Source of the DNA: CAYPZL01 sp964415045
GTDB taxonomy: Bacteria > Planctomycetota > Phycisphaerae > Sedimentisphaerales > Anaerobacaceae
NCBI GenBank assembly: GCA_964415045.1
Contig: CAYPZL010000121.1
Location: forward strand, 1 to 17,554
DNA: 17,554 bases
Reading direction: 5' to 3'
Shown piece by piece: positions 5,574 through 14,026 of this stretch (position 1 is the first letter of the stretch; each line of letters opens with the position of its first letter). The notes beneath the pieces are model-generated. The model searched no databases, was not told where the DNA came from, and saw only the letters and a list, made by a program, of their open reading frames with translations. The translations under genes and the position numbers were made by a program.

Positions 5574-8267
5574 CTATTCGCCGGCGGCCGCTGCAGTAAT
5601 CCGGACGTCGTCCACGTAGATCACGCCGGCGCCGTCGGGGGTCGGGGCGGTGCGACTGCCCACGCCGATCGACATCTTCCGCACCGCGCCGATGTTCACA
5701 CCGGCGGCGGTGAGGTCCGCCAGCGGGATCTTCCACTCGATCCAGTCGGTCGAGGTCGTCGCGGCCGCATCGCCATGCGGCACCACCGCCACGTTGCCGG
5801 CGCTGTCCTCGATCACCACATACAGCGGCGCCGCGTCGTTGTCCGACTCGCCGCGAACGTACAGCGTCAGGTCCGTCACCCCTTCGACCTGCCAGTTCTC
5901 GGCCACCAGCCACGTCCGGTCGGCCTCCGAGCGGTAGGGCGACGCCGTGTTGTTGTAGTACAGCGGCATCGACTGCCCGCCGCCATGGACGATGCCGGTC
6001 TCCATGATCGTGGTGTACGGCGTATTGGCCGCCCAGATATCGTGACCGACCAGCGCGGCGGTCCCGTTGCCCGGAGTCTCCACCGGCTGGGTGAAGCCCA
6101 GCCCGTCGACCCAGACCTCGAAGACCCGCTGACCCACCTCGTTGGTGTAGCTCTCGAAATCATCCACGAGCAGATACGCCGGCGCGGTGAACCTCCAGAC
6201 GGTGCCGGTTTGCACGGTCTCATCGGGCGCGACCTCGTCGATCCGCCAGAAGTAGTCACCCCCGCCCAACTCGACGAGGCCGGCTACCGAGAAGACGGTC
6301 CCGGCCTGGTTGCCCTGGTACTCGGGGGCGTCGGTGCCGGCGGCCGCTACCGCGGCTCCGTCGGTGCCGAAGTAGACGTTGTGAGAAGCCGCCGCATCGC
6401 CCGCCGACCAGCTCAGTGAGTTGATTGTGCGAATGTCCACCGTCTCGTCCGGGGCCGGACTGGGATTCCACGCCAGCAGCGGGTTGCCGCGCATCACCGC
6501 CAGCAGCTCGGACTCGCTGAGCGCCTTGTTGTAGAAACGGACATCATCCACCGCGCCTTCCAGGTCCCGGCCGGCCCAGTCCCGGCCGATACGAATCACA
6601 TCGTCGAACGGGTCCGGATCGTGCGCCGCCTCGTTGCGGGCGAACGTTTGGACGCCGTTGTAATAGAGCGTCGCCTGCGTCGGCTCCACCACCAGCGCCA
6701 TGAAGAACCACTCGCGGTCCGGCGGGATGATCCCCGTCGTGAAGTCCCAGTACTGGTCCATCCAGTGATAGCGCAGCTCGTTGTCCGGACCGAAGCCCAT
6801 GCCAGAGACCCCCGAACCTTCCCGGCTGAACAGAACCGCCGCCCAGTCCGACTGGTTGCCCTCGCGCTTGACCCAGGCGGTCATCGTCGCGGTGTTGGTC
6901 TCCACGTTCAACGCCGGCATCTCCAGGTGGGCGCCGCCGGACAACTGCAGGGCGCCGCCCTGGACACCATAGGTCCACTGGGGGCTGCCGACGAACGCGC
7001 CGTGGTTGCCGTGGCCCGACCAGTCCACCGCCGTGGTGCCTTCTCCTTCGTCCAGCGTCCACCAGCCAATCAGGTCGGGATCGCTGACCTGGACCTCGGG
7101 CACCGTGGTGAAGCTCCAGATCTCGCCCCGCGTGGTCACCGCGGTCCTGGCAAACTCATCGACGCGCCAGTAGTACGTCGTACCGACCTCCAGCGGCCCG
7201 GGGTCGTAATCCGCATTGACGATCATGAAACCGCCGCCCACGCCCTCATTGACCTCGTCGAAGCTCTGGCTGAAGTAGAGGGTGTGGAACAGGACGTCCA
7301 TGCCGGTTTCCCAACTCAGGTCTTCGTCCAGCCTGACGTACGAGATTCCGTCGGGGGGAGAGGGATTCCAGGCCGTCAGAGGCCGAACCCGGAAGCTCCA
7401 GACGTCTCCGCGCCACGGGCTTTCGGCATGCACGTCGTTGACCTCGTCCACGCGCCAGTAGTACGTCTGGCCCGGAGTCAGCCCCCCGGCGTACGCGGCG
7501 ATATCGGCGGTGCTGAGCGACGCCTCGGTGGTCGCAATCGCCTCGACCAGGCCCTGGTCCACGTCCTCGAAGCTCTCGCCGAAATACACGTTATGCGAGG
7601 CAGCAAAAGCACCGGGGCGCCACTGCAAGGCCGCCGACGTCTCGTCGAGAACGCTTCCATCCTTCGGCGCCGGCCCATAGGCAGAGGGTGATACTCCGCC
7701 GGGCTCTATTCCGGCCACATACTCCCCTTCATAGACAAAAACAAAGTCCAGCCATAAGGGAACGTCAGAGGCAGCGCACCAGATCTCCATCTTGACGTCT
7801 GGGTGCAGAACGTTGGTCGTATAGGTGTACTCCGCCCACTCCGTTGTCAAATCGAAATCCGTCGCGCCCCATGCATTCACACTGTTGTCAAGTGCTTTCA
7901 TCGCCACCGTGAGGGAACGCGGTTCTTCGGCCTTGGCCCAGAAGCTGACCGTGTAGTTCTTATCCATGTCGAGCGAAAGAGTGGAATAGACCACAATGAA
8001 GTGCCAGTTTGCAGTACCTCGCGGTTCGATTCGAAGGCTCTTGGCACCGTCAATGAACTCTGTCTCGTCCACCGTGGCAACGCTGCCGGCGCCCTCGGCC
8101 GGGTTCCAGGTCCACCAGTGTTCTCCGGCCGCATCGTCCTGAATCGCTTCATCCTCCTCAAAACTCGGATTCACCACCAGGTTCTCGACCTGCGCCTGCG
8201 TTGCCGGCGGCACCACGGCCAGATTCAAGACCACCAGGACAATCAAGAAATACAGTTTCTTGCACAT
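5574..8267 (-). CDS. Large secreted multidomain protein with CBM-like, Fn3-like and LamG modules
   Basis: With the start at 8267 (AGGAGG at 8275-8280, 7-nt spacing) the protein has 897 residues and a clear Sec signal peptide, MCKKLYFLIVLVVL to TQA/QV near residue 25. By sequence style the order is: a CenC/CBM4-9-like galactose-binding fold (27-185); two Fn3-like modules (193-295, 297-389) carrying HNVYFG and YYWRVDE motifs; a LamG/concanavalin-like domain (397-592: GWWTLDEGEG to VDDVRFYNKALSESEL); a third Fn3-like module (596-694); and a C-terminal module (697-890: LLVDDFESY, IVHGGGQSMPLYYNN, VIEDSAGNVAVV, IYVDDVRI) common in Planctomycetota. No catalytic domain, dockerin or PEP-CTERM anchor is seen. 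A role in binding extracellular glycan is inferred. The frame stays open 43 codons upstream of the chosen start, but that stretch has no signal-peptide character. Confidence 0.88.
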   Translation of the reverse strand: MCKKLYFLIVLVVLNLAVVPPATQAQVENLVVNPSFEEDEAIQDDAAGEHWWTWNPAEGAGSVATVDETEFIDGAKSLRIEPRGTANWHFIVVYSTLSLDMDKNYTVSFWAKAEEPRSLTVAMKALDNSVNAWGATDFDLTTEWAEYTYTTNVLHPDVKMEIWCAASDVPLWLDFVFVYEGEYVAGIEPGGVSPSAYGPAPKDGSVLDETSAALQWRPGAFAASHNVYFGESFEDVDQGLVEAIATTEASLSTADIAAYAGGLTPGQTYYWRVDEVNDVHAESPWRGDVWSFRVRPLTAWNPSPPDGISYVRLDEDLSWETGMDVLFHTLYFSQSFDEVNEGVGGGFMIVNADYDPGPLEVGTTYYWRVDEFARTAVTTRGEIWSFTTVPEVQVSDPDLIGWWTLDEGEGTTAVDWSGHGNHGAFVGSPQWTYGVQGGALQLSGGAHLEMPALNVETNTATMTAWVKREGNQSDWAAVLFSREGSGVSGMGFGPDNELRYHWMDQYWDFTTGIIPPDREWFFMALVVEPTQATLYYNGVQTFARNEAAHDPDPFDDVIRIGRDWAGRDLEGAVDDVRFYNKALSESELLAVMRGNPLLAWNPSPAPDETVDIRTINSLSWSAGDAAASHNVYFGTDGAAVAAAGTDAPEYQGNQAGTVFSVAGLVELGGGDYFWRIDEVAPDETVQTGTVWRFTAPAYLLVDDFESYTNEVGQRVFEVWVDGLGFTQPVETPGNGTAALVGHDIWAANTPYTTIMETGIVHGGGQSMPLYYNNTASPYRSEADRTWLVAENWQVEGVTDLTLYVRGESDNDAAPLYVVIEDSAGNVAVVPHGDAAATTSTDWIEWKIPLADLTAAGVNIGAVRKMSIGVGSRTAPTPDGAGVIYVDDVRITAAAAGE

Positions 8268-8436
8268 GATTTGGCCTCCTATCTCAATGAACCGGTAAAC
8301 TCGCTTGTTGGCTACCTGCCAACCACGGAGAAGCACTCGCAGTTTTCGCGCAAAACGCTGAAGTCGTCGTGGCTTTGTCGGCGCAGCATAAGCCAAGTGC
8401 GAGCATTCTCGATCGAATGCTGTCCTGAGCCGGCAA

Positions 8437-8475
8437 TCAGCCCCCGCAAGACAAGGGGGTGAGTTTTCTATGCAT
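8437..8475 (-). CDS. Possible 12-codon leader ORF upstream of the LamG gene
   Basis: On the minus strand AAGGAGG is followed after 6 nt by ATG and a 12-residue ORF, MHRKLTPLSCGG, ending in TGA. The ribosome site is as good as any in the window. The ORF's 3' half lies in a CCCCC/GGGGG hairpin (8440-8458). It ends about 170 nt before the LamG start. Translation here could affect downstream expression, but this is only sequence-based. Confidence 0.3.
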   Translation of the reverse strand: MHRKLTPLSCGG

Positions 8476-8584
8476 GTAAGTCCTCCTTCGACCCGGTATT
8501 ATGGCGTAGCCTCGTCAGATCGAGCTTCGCGCAACAAAACCGCTCACGGAATCGCCGGCCAAACAAGCCCGTTCCGTGCTCCAC
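8468..8584 (-). CDS. Possible 38-codon leader ORF overlapping the 12-codon ORF
   Basis: On the minus strand GGGAGG precedes a GTG by about 8 nt, and 38 codons follow to a TAG at 8468-8470. The stop overlaps the ATG of the next small ORF by 8 nt, as in translational coupling. The peptide is Arg-rich with no recognised domain. It may be chance in a GC-rich leader. Confidence 0.18.
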   Translation of the reverse strand: MEHGTGLFGRRFRERFCCAKLDLTRLRHNTGSKEDLHA

Positions 8585-8664
8585 GTTCTGTTCCTCCCTG
8601 CACCCGAACGAAATGCCACAAAAAGAGTCTTCGTGGGAACGAAGCGCTCACAGATCTACTAAAA

Positions 8665-8694
8665 ATTTTACCAGGATTGGGGGCTGCAGGTCAA
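8665..8694 (-). promoter_or_regulatory. Sigma-70-like promoter of the LamG/Fn3-like gene
   Basis: The minus strand carries TTGACC (8694-8689), an 18-bp spacer and TAAAAT (8670-8665). A start near 8658 would give a leader of about 390 nt before the ATG at 8267. Confidence 0.55.
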
Positions 8695-8756
8695 GAAAAA
8701 CCGAAACTGCCGCGCGATTTGCCGTCGGCCCGCTCGGCGTGCTGCGCGATTTCCTG

Positions 8757-8785
8757 TTGAAAGCTCGGTCTTTGGCGGATAACCT
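8757..8785 (+). promoter_or_regulatory. Possible promoter of the GH2-led gene cluster
   Basis: TTGAAA (8757-8762), a 17-bp spacer and TAACCT (8780-8785) form a moderate sigma-70-like promoter about 110 bp before the GH2 start. It diverges from the LamG promoter 63 bp away, so a shared regulator binding site between them is possible. Confidence 0.4.
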
Positions 8786-8899
8786 TAGCTCGGTTCTGCC
8801 GGCGCCCGGTTTGGCTCTCGCGTGTTTGCGGGCCGGTGGCGAACGATCTTGAAAACAGGCGCGACGATGCGCCGAACACGCATTCTCGGAGGTTGTACG

Positions 8900-11233
8900 A
8901 TGCTTGAGAGCATTGCTGAAAGAACAGAAGTCTTAAAGCCGCACCGGATTCTCGTCCTTGCGATCGTTGCATTGGGCCTTTGCCTCTCGGTGCAGGCCGC
9001 CTGGAAACCGGCGGAAGGCCCGCTGCTGACGAAATGGGCCCGGGACGTCTCGCCCGACAACGCGCACGGGGAGTATCCCCGGCCCCAGATGGTCCGGCGG
9101 GACTGGCTGAATCTCAACGGGCTCTGGGACTACGCCATCCGGCCCAGGAACGAAGGAAAACCCGCCCAATTCGACGGCCCAATCCTGGTGCCGTTCGCGG
9201 TCGAATCGGCGCTGTCGGGCGTGATGAAGCCGGTCGGGCCCGACAACCGGCTCTGGTACCGACGCACTTTTGAGGTTCCGAAGGGAAGGCGATGGGTCAT
9301 GCAGGGGAGGCGCATTCTGCTTCATTTCGGAGCCGTCGATTGGGACGCAACGGTCTGGGTCAACGGCCGGGAGGTCGGCCGGCATCGCGGTGGGTACGAC
9401 CCGTTCACGTTCGACATCACCGATACGCTCAAAGACAGCGGCAAACAGGAAATCGTGCTGTCGGTCTGGGACCCCACGGACGCGGGCAACCAACCCCGTG
9501 GCAAGCAGGTGCGCAAGCCCCACGGCATCATGTACACAGCGGTCACCGGCATCTGGCAGACCGTCTGGATCGAACCCGTCAACTCGTTCTACATCCGGTC
9601 GCTGGAAATAACGCCGGACGTCGATGCGGGAACGCTCAAGCTCAAGGCACACATCGAGGGCGACGTGCCGAGCAGCGGCACGTACCGCATCATGGCGCAC
9701 GTCCCCGGGCAACGCAAGCTCAGGCCACGTCCCACGGGCATGGCCGATGGTGCGATTGGTGAAGAACTGGAGATCCCCGTTCCCAATCCCAAGCTTTGGA
9801 CGCCGGAGGCCCCACATCTCTACGACCTCAAAATCATGCTCGGCGAGAAGGTCAGAGAGACAACAGGGGATCACGGCAAGACCGTCGACTGGGAAAGTGT
9901 GGATGCGGTGGACAGCTACTTCGCCATGCGGAAGATCTCGCTGGAGAAGGACGAAAGCGGGATCAATCGGCTGTTCCTCAACGGCAAGCCGCTGTTCCAA
10001 TACGGTCCGCTCGATCAGGGCTGGTGGCCGGATGGGCTCTACACGGCACCGACCGACGAGGCACTCAGGTACGACGTCGAGGCGACCAAACGGCTCGGCA
10101 TGAACATGGCCCGCAAGCACGTCAAGGTCGAGCCGGCCCGCTGGTACTATTGGTGTGACAAGCTCGGCCTGCTCGTCTGGCAGGACATGGCCAGCGGCAA
10201 CAACCGGACGGACGAGGCCAAGGAGCAGTTCGAGCTGGAATGGACGCGCGTCATCAACGCCTTCCGCAACCATCCCTCCATCGTGATGTGGGTGCCCTTC
10301 AACGAAGGCTGGGGCCAGCACGACACGCCCCGGATTGTGGAGCTGACCAAAAAGCTCGATCCGACGCGTCTGGTCAATAACGCCAGCGGCTGGACGGACA
10401 AGAAAGTCGGCGACGTGCACGACATCCACAGCTATCCGGGCCCCGCCATGCCCGAGGTGGAAGAGAACCGGGCGGCCGTGCTCGGCGAGTTCGGCGGACT
10501 GGGCCTGCCGGTGCGAGGCCATACGTGGCAAAACGAGAAGAACTGGGGTTATCGCAGCTTCACCACCCGGGAGGACCTTACCGACGCGTATCTGGCGTTG
10601 ATTCACAACCTGCGCAGCCTCATCGGCAACGGCCTGGCCGCGGCGGTGTACACGCAGACCACCGACGTGGAGATCGAGGTCAACGGCCTGATGACCTACG
10701 ACCGGGCCATGATTAAGATGGACGCCGACAAAGTGCGGGCCGCCAACGAAAAGCTCTACCTGCCGCCGCCCGTCATCAAGACCCTCCTGCCGAGCTCCCG
10801 CCGCGACGGCCAGGTCTGGCGCTACACCACGACCAAACCGACCGCCGGCTGGGAAAAGCCCGAATTCGACGACTCGAGCTGGGGAATCGGCAAGGGCGGC
10901 TTCGGCACCGAGGGCACGCCGGGCGCCGTGGTCGGAACCCAATGGGACACCTCCGACATCTGGATTCGACGCAGCTTCGACTTGGCGGGCAAGACGTTTG
11001 CCGAGCCCCATCTGTCCATCCACCACGATGAGGACGCCGAGGTCTATCTCAACGGCAAACTCATTGCCAAACTCGGCGGCTACACCACCGGCTACGTCCA
11101 GGTCCCGCTCGACGCCAAGGCCAAAGCCGCGCTGCGGCCCGGATTGAACTACTTCGCTGTCCACTGCCACCAGACCGGCGGAGGCCAATACATCGACCTC
11201 GGCCTCGTCGAAATCATCGAGAAAACACAATGA
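8900..11233 (+). CDS. Secreted glycoside hydrolase family 2 protein
   Basis: The frame opens at 8822, but GGAGG seven nt before the ATG at 8900 fixes a 777-residue protein. It begins with a signal peptide whose hydrophobic stretch is ILVLAIVALGLCLSVQA, with cleavage near residue 33. Order: sugar-binding jelly-roll (about 45-210, with LNGLWDYAIRP and DWDATVWVNGREVGRHRGGYDPF), an Ig-like domain (215-330), a TIM barrel (345-600) and an extra C-terminal galactose-binding-like domain (about 635-775, with DDSSWGIGKGGFG and DEDAEVYLNGKLI). The acid/base is predicted as E469 in PFNEGWGQ and the nucleophile as E530 in LGEFGG. GH2 enzymes cleave beta-galactosides, beta-glucuronides or beta-mannosides with retention; the specificity here is not readable from motifs. 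It starts an apparent operon, with the sulfatase beginning 12 nt after its stop. Confidence 0.92.
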   Translation: MLESIAERTEVLKPHRILVLAIVALGLCLSVQAAWKPAEGPLLTKWARDVSPDNAHGEYPRPQMVRRDWLNLNGLWDYAIRPRNEGKPAQFDGPILVPFAVESALSGVMKPVGPDNRLWYRRTFEVPKGRRWVMQGRRILLHFGAVDWDATVWVNGREVGRHRGGYDPFTFDITDTLKDSGKQEIVLSVWDPTDAGNQPRGKQVRKPHGIMYTAVTGIWQTVWIEPVNSFYIRSLEITPDVDAGTLKLKAHIEGDVPSSGTYRIMAHVPGQRKLRPRPTGMADGAIGEELEIPVPNPKLWTPEAPHLYDLKIMLGEKVRETTGDHGKTVDWESVDAVDSYFAMRKISLEKDESGINRLFLNGKPLFQYGPLDQGWWPDGLYTAPTDEALRYDVEATKRLGMNMARKHVKVEPARWYYWCDKLGLLVWQDMASGNNRTDEAKEQFELEWTRVINAFRNHPSIVMWVPFNEGWGQHDTPRIVELTKKLDPTRLVNNASGWTDKKVGDVHDIHSYPGPAMPEVEENRAAVLGEFGGLGLPVRGHTWQNEKNWGYRSFTTREDLTDAYLALIHNLRSLIGNGLAAAVYTQTTDVEIEVNGLMTYDRAMIKMDADKVRAANEKLYLPPPVIKTLLPSSRRDGQVWRYTTTKPTAGWEKPEFDDSSWGIGKGGFGTEGTPGAVVGTQWDTSDIWIRRSFDLAGKTFAEPHLSIHHDEDAEVYLNGKLIAKLGGYTTGYVQVPLDAKAKAALRPGLNYFAVHCHQTGGGQYIDLGLVEIIEKTQ

Positions 11234-11245
11234 GAGGTTGACAAC

Positions 11246-12589
11246 GTGACACGATCGAGAGAATGCTGCTTCGACCGGCGTGATTTCATCAAGCTCGCTG
11301 CCTGTGCGGTGACGGGCGTCCTGACGCACCGCCCATCGCCTCTGAAAGCAAATGCCTCGGCGACGGATCGGCCGAACATTATTTTGATCATGGCCGACGA
11401 CCTGGGGTATGGGGACATCAGTTGTTACGGCGGGTGGATCCGGACGCCGCACGTTGATGCGCTGGCAAAGGGCGGGATGCGATTCACGGACTACCACTCG
11501 AACGGAGCGGTGTGCAGTCCGACGCGGGCGGCGCTGCTGACGGGTCGCTACCAGCAGCGCTGCGGAATCGATGCGGTCGTGACCGCCAAGGGCCCGGCGC
11601 GCGAGACCGGCATGGCGCAGAAGGAAATCACCTTCGCCGAGGTCCTCAAGCAACGCGGCTACGTCACGGGCCTGTTCGGCAAGTGGCACGTGGGCTACTG
11701 GGTCGAGTTCAATCCCACGAAGCAGGGTTTCGACGAATTCATCGGTTACGTCAGCGGCAACGTGGACTATCACACGCACATCGACCAGGCGGGTATCGAC
11801 GACTGGTGGAACGGGGATAAGAAGACACCTGAGGAAGGATATGTCACGGACCTGATCACGCGGCACGCCCTGGATTTCATCAAGCGGCACAAGGACGAGC
11901 CGTTCTGCTTGTATTTGCCGCACGAGGCGCCGCACTATCCCTACCAGGGTCGTAACGATCCGCCCGAGCGTCTGCCCGGCGGAGGCGTCGGCAAGAGGAC
12001 CCGAGGACCCGAGATCAAGCGCGCCTACCGCGAAATGGTCGAAATCATGGACCAGAGTATCGGACGCGTCCTGGAGACCGTCAAAGCGCTCGGCCTCGAA
12101 CGCAAGACGTTCGTCTTCTTCTGCTCGGACAACGGCGCGAACAGAAGCGGGGTCAATACGCCCCTGCGAGGCGCCAAGGGCAGCCTCTGGGAAGGGGGGC
12201 ACCGCGTGCCGGCGGTGGCGTACTGGCCCGGAAGGATCGCACCGGGTAGCACCTGCAACCAGACCGTCCTGGGCATGGATCTCTTCCCAACCATGGCCTC
12301 TCTGACGAAGGCGAAGCTGCCGGCCGGGCTCGAGCTCGACGGCAAAGACCTGCTGGGCGTGTTGACCGCAAACGGGCGCCTCGACCAACGCACGCTCTTC
12401 TGGGCTTTTAAAAATCAGAAGGCCGTACGCAAGGGGCCGTGGAAACTGCTCGTGCAGGGCAACGCGACGCAGTTGTTCAACCTCGACGACGATCTCGGCG
12501 AAACAAGCGACCTGGCAAAGGCCCGGCCCGAAATCGCGGCCGCGATGCGCGCCGAGCTTGACGCCTGGGAGCGGGACGTGAGTTCCTGA
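11246..12589 (+). CDS. Exported formylglycine-type sulfatase
   Basis: This 447-residue protein is a family S1 sulfatase. The N-terminus has a Tat-like motif, RRDFIKLA, followed by a short hydrophobic stretch. RPNIILIMADDLGYGD carries the metal-binding Asp pair (D51, D52). C90 in CSPTRAALLTGR is the cysteine matured to formylglycine. GKWHVGY and SDNGANRSG supply further active-site residues. The style is that of the N-acetylgalactosamine-6-sulfatase/arylsulfatase branch common in Planctomycetota. The start is a GTG at 11246, preceded by GAGAGG; no in-frame ATG fits. It begins 12 nt after the GH2 stop, so the two are probably co-transcribed. The substrate is inferred to be a sulfated glycan worked on by the neighbouring hydrolases. 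A maturase (FGE or anaerobic SME) is required but is not in the window. Confidence 0.93.
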   Translation: MTRSRECCFDRRDFIKLAACAVTGVLTHRPSPLKANASATDRPNIILIMADDLGYGDISCYGGWIRTPHVDALAKGGMRFTDYHSNGAVCSPTRAALLTGRYQQRCGIDAVVTAKGPARETGMAQKEITFAEVLKQRGYVTGLFGKWHVGYWVEFNPTKQGFDEFIGYVSGNVDYHTHIDQAGIDDWWNGDKKTPEEGYVTDLITRHALDFIKRHKDEPFCLYLPHEAPHYPYQGRNDPPERLPGGGVGKRTRGPEIKRAYREMVEIMDQSIGRVLETVKALGLERKTFVFFCSDNGANRSGVNTPLRGAKGSLWEGGHRVPAVAYWPGRIAPGSTCNQTVLGMDLFPTMASLTKAKLPAGLELDGKDLLGVLTANGRLDQRTLFWAFKNQKAVRKGPWKLLVQGNATQLFNLDDDLGETSDLAKARPEIAAAMRAELDAWERDVSS

Positions 12590-12616
12590 AGCCCGGCCGC
12601 ATCCGTTGGAACGCCT

Positions 12617-12645
12617 TTGCGTGTCCGCGTCGAATCTGATAGTAT
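12617..12645 (+). promoter_or_regulatory. Possible internal promoter before the fucosidase gene
   Basis: TTGCGT (12617-12622), a 17-bp spacer and TAGTAT (12640-12645) lie in the 94-bp gap before the GH29 gene. The match is partial, so this is a weak call. Confidence 0.3.
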
Positions 12646-12683
12646 CCGCGGAATTACAAGCAAACTGATGGAAGGAACCTCTT

Positions 12684-13859
12684 ATGCCATCGAACCTGAA
12701 TCGGCGTGACTTCATCAAACTATCTGCGAGCGGTGCGGCGGCCCTGGGCCTCTCCGGTTGCGCCGGCGCCAGGGGCTGGTTCGCGAGGAAGTCGTCCGTA
12801 CCGTCGTATCTCGCAGACCACCGGGAGCTCTACCAGACGGATCCGCGCCAGGCCGCCCGCGCCTGGTTTGGCCAGGCCCGTTTCGGACTGTTCATGCATT
12901 ACGGGTTGTACAGCCTCCTCGGCCGGGGCGAATGGGTGATGCTGCGCGAGCGGATTCCTGTGGCCGAATACGAGAAGCTGCAAGACCGGTTCACGGCGCG
13001 AAACTTCGACGTGGATTTCATCACCGACCTCGCCCTCGAAGCGGAGATGAAATACATCAACCTGACGTCGCGACACCACGACGGCTTTTGCCTCTTTGAA
13101 ACGAAACAGCACGACTACCACAGCATGGCCGCACCGGCGCAGCGCGACATCATCGGCGACCTGGCCGAGGCGTGCCACCGGAAGGGACTCGGGCTGTTTC
13201 TTTACTATTCCTACGCCGCCGACTGGTGGCACCCGTACTTCTACGCCCGCGAGGCCGGCTGGGCGAACGCCCGGCCCGCCTACGAGCAGCCCCAACCCCA
13301 GTACAAGTGGGAAAAGGACGAAGACTTCCGCATCTACATCGATTACGTCCACGCACAGATGCGCGAGCTGCTGACCGGCTACGGCCCCATCGCGGGCATC
13401 TGGTTCGACCCGATCATGGGTTTCTATCACCGGCCCGATCTGTTCCCGATAGACGAAACCTACGACCTGGTCCGGTCGCTCCAGCCCCAGGTGCTGATCT
13501 CCTTCAAGCAGGGCGCCAGTGGAACGGAGGATTTCGCCGCTCCCGAACGCAGCGGCCACTCGCTGGCCGAGCGGCTCAAAGACCCGCAGCAGCGGGAGGT
13601 GGCCCGAAAAGCCTGGGAGAGCAACAAGGGCAAGCACAATGAGATCTGCGATACGCTTCAGCCGCGCGTCTGGGGCTATAAGAAAGACGACGACAGCAAG
13701 CACCTCGATGCCGACGAGGTGATAAAGCGACTCGAAGCCGCCTGGGCCAACGACTGCAACCTGCTGATGAACACCGGACCCTTAGCCGACGGCTCGATTC
13801 ATCCCGACGACGTGAAAACGCTCCGCGAGGTCGGACGCCGGCTGCGCAGGAAAGGTTGA
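12684..13859 (+). CDS. Exported GH29 alpha-L-fucosidase
   Basis: The enzyme hydrolyses terminal alpha-L-fucosyl linkages with retention. The protein has 391 residues. It opens with RRDFIKL, a Tat-like motif, followed by a hydrophobic stretch ending LGLSGCAG, which is a plausible lipobox, so a membrane-anchored lipoprotein is possible. The catalytic domain shows ARFGLFMHYGLYSLLGRGEWVM, the GH29 hallmark; SRHHDGFCLF; and GIWFDP, where D242 is the expected nucleophile. LLMNTGPLADGSI near the end is also typical of the family. The acid/base residue is variable in GH29 and I do not assign it. A ribosome site (GAAGGAA) precedes the ATG. At under 400 residues it has only the barrel and no added CBM. 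Between two sulfatases, its likely role is in degrading a sulfated fucose-containing polysaccharide. Confidence 0.93.
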   Translation: MPSNLNRRDFIKLSASGAAALGLSGCAGARGWFARKSSVPSYLADHRELYQTDPRQAARAWFGQARFGLFMHYGLYSLLGRGEWVMLRERIPVAEYEKLQDRFTARNFDVDFITDLALEAEMKYINLTSRHHDGFCLFETKQHDYHSMAAPAQRDIIGDLAEACHRKGLGLFLYYSYAADWWHPYFYAREAGWANARPAYEQPQPQYKWEKDEDFRIYIDYVHAQMRELLTGYGPIAGIWFDPIMGFYHRPDLFPIDETYDLVRSLQPQVLISFKQGASGTEDFAAPERSGHSLAERLKDPQQREVARKAWESNKGKHNEICDTLQPRVWGYKKDDDSKHLDADEVIKRLEAAWANDCNLLMNTGPLADGSIHPDDVKTLREVGRRLRRKG

Positions 13860-13902
13860 AAACGGTCGCGACCTGAAATGAACACGACAATAGGCGACAT
13901 CC

Positions 13903-13991
13903 GGGTGGCAGCGTCAAGACCGCAGGTCTTGGCGATGGTGTTGGAGAATTCGTGAAAGGCCATCGCCAAGCTACGCTTGACGCTGCCACCC
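13903..13991. repeat. REPIN-like nested palindrome
   Basis: An outer 16-bp perfect inverted repeat, GGGTGGCAGCGTCAAG (13903-13918) with CTTGACGCTGCCACCC (13976-13991), encloses an 11-bp one, CTTGGCGATGG (13928-13938) with CCATCGCCAAG (13960-13970). Each arm is itself a REP-like unit with a small hairpin: CAAGACC/GGTCTTG on the left and CAAGC/GCTTG on the right. This is two inverted REP units, the layout of a REPIN. It lies in the gap between the fucosidase and the second sulfatase and may act as a processing or termination structure. Confidence 0.8.
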
Positions 13992-14026
13992 AGTAGACAG
14001 GTACTGATACGAAGTGGAGATAAGAA

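Larger units (their letters stand above)
8268..8899. other. Divergent regulatory region between the LamG and GH2 genes
   Basis: These 632 bp separate the two gene halves. They hold a minus-strand promoter (8665-8694), a plus-strand promoter (8757-8785) and the long leader of the LamG gene with two short ORFs and hairpins, including AGCATTC/GAATGCT (8402-8421) and GTTGGC/GCCAAC (8307-8323). No full-size gene is seen. Confidence 0.6.

Noticed and set aside
8933..12718. Open minus-strand frame of 1261 codons
   Set aside because: It runs antisense to the GH2 and sulfatase genes, which have clear domains, catalytic motifs and ribosome sites. The antisense frame has no recognisable domain and is open because of GC-rich codon use in the real genes.
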